A DNA stretch of 64,000 nt from NCBI GenBank assembly GCA_018267585.1, contig JAFDYE010000299.1, positions 1 through 64,000 of the forward strand, given 5' to 3'. The position numbers and the translations under genes are program-made. A model generated the notes under the pieces. That model did no database searches. It had not been told where the DNA came from and was given only the letters and a program-made list of their open reading frames with translations. Shown one piece after another: positions 57,769-64,000 of the stretch; the stretch's first letter is position 1; each line of letters starts with the position of its first letter. Origin of the DNA: Bacteroidota bacterium. Lineage in GTDB: Bacteria; Bacteroidota; Bacteroidia; Chitinophagales; Chitinophagaceae.

Positions 57769-60569
57769 TCAAAATCCACATAGCCCCCGGCTTCCTTCGT
57801 CGAATAATCGAACAACCCGAACCGATACCCCATAAAATGCGGCAGCGTATACGCCATCTGCAGCACCGACCCGATCGCTACCCATTCCTTCCCATCCAGA
57901 CTATAATAGAACCTCGCCTTATCCGTCTTATCGGTAAAATCACAATCCGCCCTCAAATAGACGATCCCCTTTCGCAACGGCACACTCGCCGCCTCTACCC
58001 CCTCATTCACCATCACGATCGACTTCACACCACTCGTTACCCTCACCCCCACCCATCCATATTTCTTCTGCAAAAGCATCAACCCCGCACGATCACCCTC
58101 CCGCATATGCGAAACATCAACCGCCGTCACACCCCGGCACACCGGCCCAAAGGTCCGCTGCGTCAGTGTATTCTTCGCAAACAGCACACTGGTATCCACC
58201 CGCCCCGTCGTCAACCGCAACCAGCCCGGCCGCGCAGCAACCGACCAGTAACGATTATCCGGATTATGGTTCCACTGCCATACCAGCGGCAACGCGCGTT
58301 CACCGGAACGCCGCTTAAACTCGTCCGAACCCACGATCCCCGGATCCGGCCCCACGCTGCCAGGCAGCTCCAGCGAATCCGGCACCTTCCCATCCACGCC
58401 CAGCACCGGCCACCCATCCCGCCAGCTCACCGGCACCAGGTACGGCACGCGGCCGACAGACCCGTAATCCCGGAAAAGATAGGCATACCACTCGCCGTCC
58501 GGCGTATTTACCAGCCCGCCCTGCGCAACACCCTTATCCTGCAACGCCACCCGGCCCTCCCAGGGACCGGTCAGCTGATCCGCCCGGTGGACCAGCACCG
58601 TACGCATCCCGCCCCTCGGCCATGAGATATTAAAGAGATAGTATTTTCCGTTGATCTTGAACAGCTGCGAGCCCTCCGCCGGAAGACCGGTATTCGGTCC
58701 GGCAACGGCGCTGGCATTTTCGATGATCGGCTTCGGAGAAGTGCCGGGCCGGATACCCGAAAGATCGTCGCTCAGCTCGGTCAGCATGATCCGCCCGCTG
58801 CCGTTGACCAGGTAGGCCTTTCCGTCATCGTCAAAGAACAAAGAATGATCATGAAAAGAAGGCTTGAAGGACACCCCCTTCCAGGGCCCTTTCTCGATAT
58901 CCCCCGTGGTATAGATATACGTCTTACCCGTCGTACCCGAAAAGGTGCTCACATAGTACTGCCCATTGTGATACCGCAGACTGCTCGCCCAGGAACCCCG
59001 TCCATAGTCGCTCTTCCCGTTATTCAGATTGAGCGGGTCGCCGTCGTCCAGCACGTCATAGGCATAGCTGACCAGCTTCCAGTTGACCAGATCGGTCGAC
59101 TTCATGATCGGCACACCCGGATTCATATGCATCGTCGTGCTGCTCATGTAATAGACATTCCCCACCCGGATAATGGACATATCCGGCACATCAGCATCGA
59201 TGATCGGGTTCCGCGCCACATGACTGCCGGCCGTCGAATCGAACCGTATCCAGTCGACCTGCAACCCGGCGCCACCCGCTACCGCAAAAAGATGGTGAAT
59301 ACCCGAAAGCTTCCCTTTCACCGGAACACTCACCACATGCCATTCTCCACCGGCGGGAACACCCACTTCTCCAACGACAGCGCCCCCCAAACCATCGGTG
59401 CGCACCTGCATAACTCCGCCCGACGAAGACATCACCTTCGCCGTCATCGACTGCCACGGCGTCCTGCCGAAATCCACACTGTTATATTGCACCCACGCGC
59501 CCGGCGCGTCAAATACAACCTTCCATCCCTTCATCCTTTCCATCGAATCGAGAAAAACGCTCCTGGCCCCCTCGATCTTCGAGTATCTGTCCAGCTGGAT
59601 GGACCGCCCTGCCTGTGTCAACCCGATCCCGCGAAGAGTAGGCAACACTTTCCGGATGCTTCCATCCGCTGCAAAAAAAAGACTGTCGGCCCGAATGCTT
59701 CGATTCTTATCAAAATCAGGCGAAAGATCGTTATGGTGATAGAAAAGATACCACTGTCCCTTAAAAGAGAACACAGAATGATGATTCGTCCAGCACCCCG
59801 TCGGCGACTCATCCATGATCACACCCTTGAATGTAAAAGGCCCCAGCGGATTGTCACCTACAGCATACTCCAGCCGTTCAGTCCTGGCAGCCACGTGCGG
59901 ATAAGTGAGATAATAAATTCCTTTCCGCTCAAATACCCAGGGACCTTCTTTCAGTCCCTTTGCAGGCAGCTGCGAAAGCACCACCGGCTCCGACGCCAGC
60001 CCGAGCATATCCTCCCGCAGCTTAGCCGCATATAGATTACCTTCCGCCCAATACAGATAAGCCTGCCCGTCCTTGTCGATAAGAACGTTCGGATCGATGC
60101 CGGCCACGCCCTTTATCGGCTCCTGCTGCGGAACAAAAGGTCCGCCCGGATGATCACTCACCGCGACGCCGATCGCAAAATGCTTTCCGGCCGCCGTATC
60201 CTTCGGCCGGGAAGGAAAATAGAGATAATACCGGCCATTGCGGAACACACAATCAGGCGCCCACATGCTATAGCTGCTCGAGTCCACCCAGGGTACCGTC
60301 TTCTGGCTGACCGCGATGCCGTGATCGGTCCAACTCACGCCATCCGGCGAAGAAAAGACGTGGTAGTCTTCCATGTTAAACCAGTTCGGGCGCCCCTTAC
60401 CAGGCCCCCAGTGAATATCATGCGACGGATAGACATAAATGCTGTCGCCAAACACGCGCGCCGACGGATCCGCCGTGTACTGGTCATGGATCAACGGATT
60501 CTGAGCACGGCCATTCCCGCAGCAGCAGAACACGGCCGCCGCGACAAAACATAACAACTTCTTCATCAA
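57747..60569 (-). CDS. double GH43 enzyme with a central CBM6-like domain
   Basis: The 940-residue protein begins with a signal region containing an odd Cys triplet (AAAVFCCCGNGRAQ), possibly a lipobox. The first GH43 propeller (about 25-315) has D34 (TADPSARV), D159 (GIDPNVLIDKDG) and E208 (LKEGPWVFER). A CBM6-like sandwich follows (about 325-445), then a second GH43 propeller (about 450-745) with D463 (VPDMSIIR), D574 (HDHSLFFDDDG) and E632 (PAEGSQLFK), and a C-terminal sandwich (about 760-940). Two different arabinofuranosidase/xylosidase activities in one chain are likely. It is 12 nt after the GH97 gene. Confidence 0.9.
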   Translation of the reverse strand: MMKKLLCFVAAAVFCCCGNGRAQNPLIHDQYTADPSARVFGDSIYVYPSHDIHWGPGKGRPNWFNMEDYHVFSSPDGVSWTDHGIAVSQKTVPWVDSSSYSMWAPDCVFRNGRYYLYFPSRPKDTAAGKHFAIGVAVSDHPGGPFVPQQEPIKGVAGIDPNVLIDKDGQAYLYWAEGNLYAAKLREDMLGLASEPVVLSQLPAKGLKEGPWVFERKGIYYLTYPHVAARTERLEYAVGDNPLGPFTFKGVIMDESPTGCWTNHHSVFSFKGQWYLFYHHNDLSPDFDKNRSIRADSLFFAADGSIRKVLPTLRGIGLTQAGRSIQLDRYSKIEGARSVFLDSMERMKGWKVVFDAPGAWVQYNSVDFGRTPWQSMTAKVMSSSGGVMQVRTDGLGGAVVGEVGVPAGGEWHVVSVPVKGKLSGIHHLFAVAGGAGLQVDWIRFDSTAGSHVARNPIIDADVPDMSIIRVGNVYYMSSTTMHMNPGVPIMKSTDLVNWKLVSYAYDVLDDGDPLNLNNGKSDYGRGSWASSLRYHNGQYYVSTFSGTTGKTYIYTTGDIEKGPWKGVSFKPSFHDHSLFFDDDGKAYLVNGSGRIMLTELSDDLSGIRPGTSPKPIIENASAVAGPNTGLPAEGSQLFKINGKYYLFNISWPRGGMRTVLVHRADQLTGPWEGRVALQDKGVAQGGLVNTPDGEWYAYLFRDYGSVGRVPYLVPVSWRDGWPVLGVDGKVPDSLELPGSVGPDPGIVGSDEFKRRSGERALPLVWQWNHNPDNRYWSVAARPGWLRLTTGRVDTSVLFAKNTLTQRTFGPVCRGVTAVDVSHMREGDRAGLMLLQKKYGWVGVRVTSGVKSIVMVNEGVEAASVPLRKGIVYLRADCDFTDKTDKARFYYSLDGKEWVAIGSVLQMAYTLPHFMGYRFGLFDYSTKEAGGYVDFDYFRVGR

Positions 60570-60581
60570 ACTTGATTTAAT

Positions 60582-62489
60582 TTACTGCACCAATACAAAT
60601 CCTCCGTTCGGCTGAATATCGACCTCCGTTGCACCCGATGCCTTCACCGCCAATTCCTTGACAAACGTTTCCCCCTTCACGTCATCTCCATAAAACTTCA
60701 TTTTTTTACCCGCCAGCATCGGCAGACTCAGCCGCAGCCGGAGGGGGTCTTTCATGGCGCTGACTCCGGCCACATACCATCTGTCCCCATGACGGCGCGC
60801 GATCACGCTATACCTGCCCGGGTATCCGTCGACAAAGACCGTCTCATCCCAGACAGTCGGTACCTGCTTCATAAAGTCGATCTCAAATCCCGGCACATCA
60901 GTCAGATTGTTCGGTGTGATACCAAACATCTGCACCGGATTTTGGTAGAGAATAGCCGTAGCCAGCTGGAAGGCGTCGGTCGTCAGGCGTTTATTACGCC
61001 CTTCATTGCTCCTGACAAGATATTTGTTCAGTAACACCCCGCCGAACTCCATACACCCTACCGTATTCCGGATAAAGGGATGCATCGTAGCATTGTACGC
61101 CTCTTTTTCCCTCACGCCCCCGGAGAAGATCAGCATCTCGGACGCGACCACCGCCTCGCTGCCGACATAGTTCGGATACATCCGCTCCCAGCCCCGCGGC
61201 AACGTCGCCCCATGAACATCGACCATAAGTCCATAGTCATTGGCATCGGACATAATTTCCTCGTATAGCCGCATCGTTTCCTGCTTGTCGCCGCCAAAAA
61301 AATCCACCTTGAGCCCGTCTACCCCAATGCTCCTCAGCCATTTCATCTCCTTCTTCCGCTCGATAGCCGTATACATCTTATTCCTCGGCCCCTGCGGCGC
61401 ATCGTTCTCCGGCCCGTTGGAATTGTACCATAGGAACACTCCCACATTCTTCGTCCTTGCATATTTCACCAGCTCCGCCATCCGTTGCTTCCCGATATTC
61501 TTGTCCCAAAGTGCATCCATCAGGATATATTCATAACCCATGGTCGACGCCAGGTCGATATATTTCACCTGGTCGTCATAATTCATGCTTTGGTCCTGCC
61601 AGACGATCCAGCTCCAGGTCGCGCGGCCGTACTTATAAACTTTTGATGCCTCGTACAGCGGCTCCACGACATCCCACGGAATAGTGGTTTCCACGATCGG
61701 CTTCAGCGTCTCTCCCACCGTTATCGTCCGCCACGGCGTTACGCCGGGCAGCGCGATCGCCGCTCCACTCCCGCCAAACCCATTGTTCTGCGCGGGATCC
61801 GGGTAATCGACCGTATAGGTCCGGTCGTTCCTGCAATCCCCAAGATGCGACGCGCAATACAGGCTGCTTACACCCGTTTCCGACAACAGCACCCAGCCCG
61901 AACCACCCACCCTGAATAATCCGGGGAACACAAAACCCCCACTCTTAAAACCCGCCGTATCCATCGGAACATCCGCCCCATACAAACTCTCATAGCTGGG
62001 CGCCGTGCGCGCAAACCCCGTCATCGGCTTCATCATGGGTGACAAAAAATTGGTCGTCCCGGCAGGGAATTTAAAACCCGTAGCCTCTTTTTCAACCACA
62101 CAGGCCATTCGCGGCCCCCACGCGGGCAACTCATACCGGAAGGCGATATCGTTATTGCTGACCTGAAAGACGATATCGAATTTTTTATGCAAGGCATTCT
62201 CCCAGCTGCAGACCAGCCGGTTCGCCGCATAATGCACCTGCGAGCGCTTGATCTTATCCTGCGCGTAATTCTCATCGACCACGCTCTCCGAACTGCCGAC
62301 CCACCGCACACCCGTAGTAAAATCACCCTCATTCGACTGAAACCCCAGCGGCGAATCTTCCAGCATGACCTTATCCCGATAGCTTACCGAGTAATAGGCT
62401 TTTTCATCAACAACACTGACCTGAACTTTCAGCTGCTTGTCGGGGCTGGACACAACGGCCAGCGCTCCCATGATATAGTTGAAGATCAT
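60582..62489 (-). CDS. glycoside hydrolase family 97, retaining type (second copy)
   Basis: This 635-residue GH97 protein shares the domain layout of the copy at 20383-22278: N-terminal sandwich, barrel with D396 in GLKVDFFGGDKQ, the same LPRGWERMYPNYV segment, and a C-terminal sandwich. D396 again points to the retaining alpha-galactosidase-like branch. The start (MIFNYIMGALAVVSSPD) is hydrophobic but short, with no basic residue and no clear cleavage site, so export is doubtful. Its ATG overlaps the upstream stop (ATGA), so it is translationally coupled to the repeat protein. Confidence 0.87.
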   Translation of the reverse strand: MIFNYIMGALAVVSSPDKQLKVQVSVVDEKAYYSVSYRDKVMLEDSPLGFQSNEGDFTTGVRWVGSSESVVDENYAQDKIKRSQVHYAANRLVCSWENALHKKFDIVFQVSNNDIAFRYELPAWGPRMACVVEKEATGFKFPAGTTNFLSPMMKPMTGFARTAPSYESLYGADVPMDTAGFKSGGFVFPGLFRVGGSGWVLLSETGVSSLYCASHLGDCRNDRTYTVDYPDPAQNNGFGGSGAAIALPGVTPWRTITVGETLKPIVETTIPWDVVEPLYEASKVYKYGRATWSWIVWQDQSMNYDDQVKYIDLASTMGYEYILMDALWDKNIGKQRMAELVKYARTKNVGVFLWYNSNGPENDAPQGPRNKMYTAIERKKEMKWLRSIGVDGLKVDFFGGDKQETMRLYEEIMSDANDYGLMVDVHGATLPRGWERMYPNYVGSEAVVASEMLIFSGGVREKEAYNATMHPFIRNTVGCMEFGGVLLNKYLVRSNEGRNKRLTTDAFQLATAILYQNPVQMFGITPNNLTDVPGFEIDFMKQVPTVWDETVFVDGYPGRYSVIARRHGDRWYVAGVSAMKDPLRLRLSLPMLAGKKMKFYGDDVKGETFVKELAVKASGATEVDIQPNGGFVLVQ

Positions 62490-64000
62490 TTTCGGATATA
62501 TTGGTTGGGTTCCCCCGGCGTAGGAAGATTGCTTGCTATCGGCGTACCACTTGCGTGAGCCCTCGTCAATGGCCGGGCGAAAATGATCCCGCTACCGGAC
62601 ACCTCCGTTCCGGCAGCATGCGCCTGTTTGAGCGGCGTGTTAATTACGATCGAATCAGTTGAGTTATTTCGGTTGCCATACCCGCGACGCCTGACGACAA
62701 CAGACGCTACCACCGCGGCCTCGTCTCCCACCATGATCTTCTGACCAACCTCGAATCCGGCGACGCCGGCAACCGCAAGGTCCGTTGCACCGGCATCGAC
62801 ACCCGCCTGCAGCATCGTCCCTCCCGCCGTTCCGATAACCGCGATCGTCGCCGTCTCGGCATTGGCACCCAGCCCGACGATACAAGGCTGTCCAATGGTA
62901 AAATTCGCCGTGCCCGTAACCTTGACGTTATTTGTACCCGCCTCGGCGCCCAGCGCCAGGGCCATCGTATGCTGTACAAAAAAATCATGTCCGTTGTCAT
63001 CGTTGTCATACCCATCCGGGTAACGTCCGGCGCTCCTGTCCGGCTGCTCGCCCAAAGACCCGGGCCTGAACCCCCTGCCCATACCGGGCGAAGGCGCATA
63101 GCTCCCGTTCGCCCCCGTTCCCGAAACAGCCTGATACCCTTCCGCCATCCATGGATCGACAAGCCCGCCGTAGTTAAGCCCGTCGACCAAATTTCCCTGC
63201 GCATCCCTCAGCGCCATGCTTCCCGCACCGGCCGCCAGCGCCGGACCTCCAAACCACTGGTCCGGCTTCCGCACACCCTGATAACCCGCAGTCTTCACCT
63301 TTTCGTCCCGCACCACCTCGTCGATGCCCCAGCTATTTGCCAGCGGTCGATCGAGCGTAATGCTAAACACCAGCGGCAGAACAGGCTCATTGCTCGAGTG
63401 CGCAAAGGCCGTCGCCGGTTCATAGCTGATACCCGTTCCCCGTACGCTGAAAGGTATATTCGCCGAATGATCGAATTTCAGCGGCGCCGCCAGGTCGAGC
63501 CCCGTTCCGACATCCTCGCCCGCCGCAAAAGGTCCACGCCCCGGACCACGCGAAGACGCCGTCCCGACCTTCTTTACGGTCACCGTCTCGATACCATGCC
63601 CCTTGCTCGCTATATCCAGCCTGATGGTATCGCCGACCGAAATATTGGCGACAGACGATACTTTAATATTGGTGCTGCCGGCCTTCGCATCCGCCGACAG
63701 ATAGGCTTGTGTGCCCGGCTTGCCTACTCCCGTGATCGTAACCACCTCGTATTTCTCGGTCCCCAGTCCAACCACCGGATATTTCGTTCCATAGCCGATC
63801 GCCATCTTCTGACCAACCTTAAATCCTTCTACACTCGCAACCGGAACATTCGTCGCTCCTGCAGGAATCGTAACGACCGGCCCATCCGGCACCGGCTGCC
63901 AGATAGTGGTAGCACTTCCGGGTATGACCGGACGCCCGAAGGCCCCCGGAGCCGCCTCAGGCTCCGGCACGGCGCTGACACCCGCGATCCTCCGGGTTTC
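62486..64000 (-). CDS. C-terminal part of a secreted multi-module protein with repeated AGATN-V-V-GF-VGQK modules (partial, runs off the window)
   Basis: The frame is open to the right window edge (505 codons seen); the GTG at 63970 is internal. At least four copies of a module of the form AGATNVPVASVEGFKVGQKM can be read (about residues 48-65, 105-122, 370-387 and 405-422 of the visible part, approximate), interleaved with sandwich sequence. A stretch like a lamin-tail domain lies near MALRDAQGNLVDGLNYGGLVDPW. Such C-terminal regions occur behind glycosidase or arabinofuranosidase domains; the catalytic part, if any, is outside. It is coupled to GH97 by a 4-bp overlap. Function not assigned. 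Confidence 0.6.
   Translation of the reverse strand, partial: ETRRIAGVSAVPEPEAAPGAFGRPVIPGSATTIWQPVPDGPVVTIPAGATNVPVASVEGFKVGQKMAIGYGTKYPVVGLGTEKYEVVTITGVGKPGTQAYLSADAKAGSTNIKVSSVANISVGDTIRLDIASKGHGIETVTVKKVGTASSRGPGRGPFAAGEDVGTGLDLAAPLKFDHSANIPFSVRGTGISYEPATAFAHSSNEPVLPLVFSITLDRPLANSWGIDEVVRDEKVKTAGYQGVRKPDQWFGGPALAAGAGSMALRDAQGNLVDGLNYGGLVDPWMAEGYQAVSGTGANGSYAPSPGMGRGFRPGSLGEQPDRSAGRYPDGYDNDDNGHDFFVQHTMALALGAEAGTNNVKVTGTANFTIGQPCIVGLGANAETATIAVIGTAGGTMLQAGVDAGATDLAVAGVAGFEVGQKIMVGDEAAVVASVVVRRRGYGNRNNSTDSIVINTPLKQAHAAGTEVSGSGIIFARPLTRAHASGTPIASNLPTPGEPNQYIRK

Overview
The window looks like a chromosomal segment of a glycan-degrading Bacteroidota, most likely a GC-rich member of the Chitinophagaceae type from soil or plant litter. 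The reasons are three SusC/SusD pairs, a hybrid two-component system fused to an AraC domain, surface lipoproteins, several -7 boxes of the Bacteroidota form TAnnTTTG, and few Shine-Dalgarno sites. No rRNA, tRNA, CRISPR array, insertion sequence or integrase was seen. The taxon is an inference; no search was run.

Layout. (1) 1-7.5 kb is a housekeeping/stress region: the end of an MDR oxidoreductase, an OsmC protein, a broken lipoprotein, an ion channel, a DinB protein, then a compact plus-strand operon (YHS, YHS, DoxX-like, DinB, an NRDE/ATP-grasp fusion, a LysE-type exporter) and a DoxX protein. (2) 7.6-14.2 kb holds sugar-acid genes: FGGY gluconokinase with an AraC regulator, an IlvD/Edd dehydratase, and two enzymes with export signals (a Tat-type enolase-superfamily enzyme and a Sec-type RraA protein). 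(3) 14.4-20.4 kb is a small polysaccharide utilization locus (PUL): SusC, SusD and a CE1 esterase. (4) 20.4-29.5 kb is a minus-strand operon (aldo/keto reductase, GH95, GH3, GH97) with a divergent LacI regulator. (5) 29.9-48.1 kb is a xylan core locus in the order SusC-SusD-SusC-SusD-lipoprotein-GH10, preceded by an HTCS regulator; its last gene is a GH10-GH43 fusion. (6) 48.2-64 kb holds further side-chain and backbone enzymes: GH31, GH9, CE6, GH127, a DUF1593 protein, a double GH43, GH97, and the C-terminal part of a repeat protein cut by the window edge.

Working together. The combination (GH10 xylanase, GH43, GH127, CE1, CE6, GH31, GH95, GH3, GH97, GH9) fits decorated arabinoxylan and xyloglucan of plant walls: backbone cutting at the surface, import through the three SusC/D pumps, and trimming in the periplasm. 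Released fucose, arabinose, galactose or xylose could then be oxidised by the aldo/keto reductase and dehydrated by the IlvD/Edd protein. That link is inference.

The most unusual items are the NRDE/ATP-grasp fusion translationally coupled to an exporter, and the exported enolase-superfamily plus RraA pair beside a PUL.
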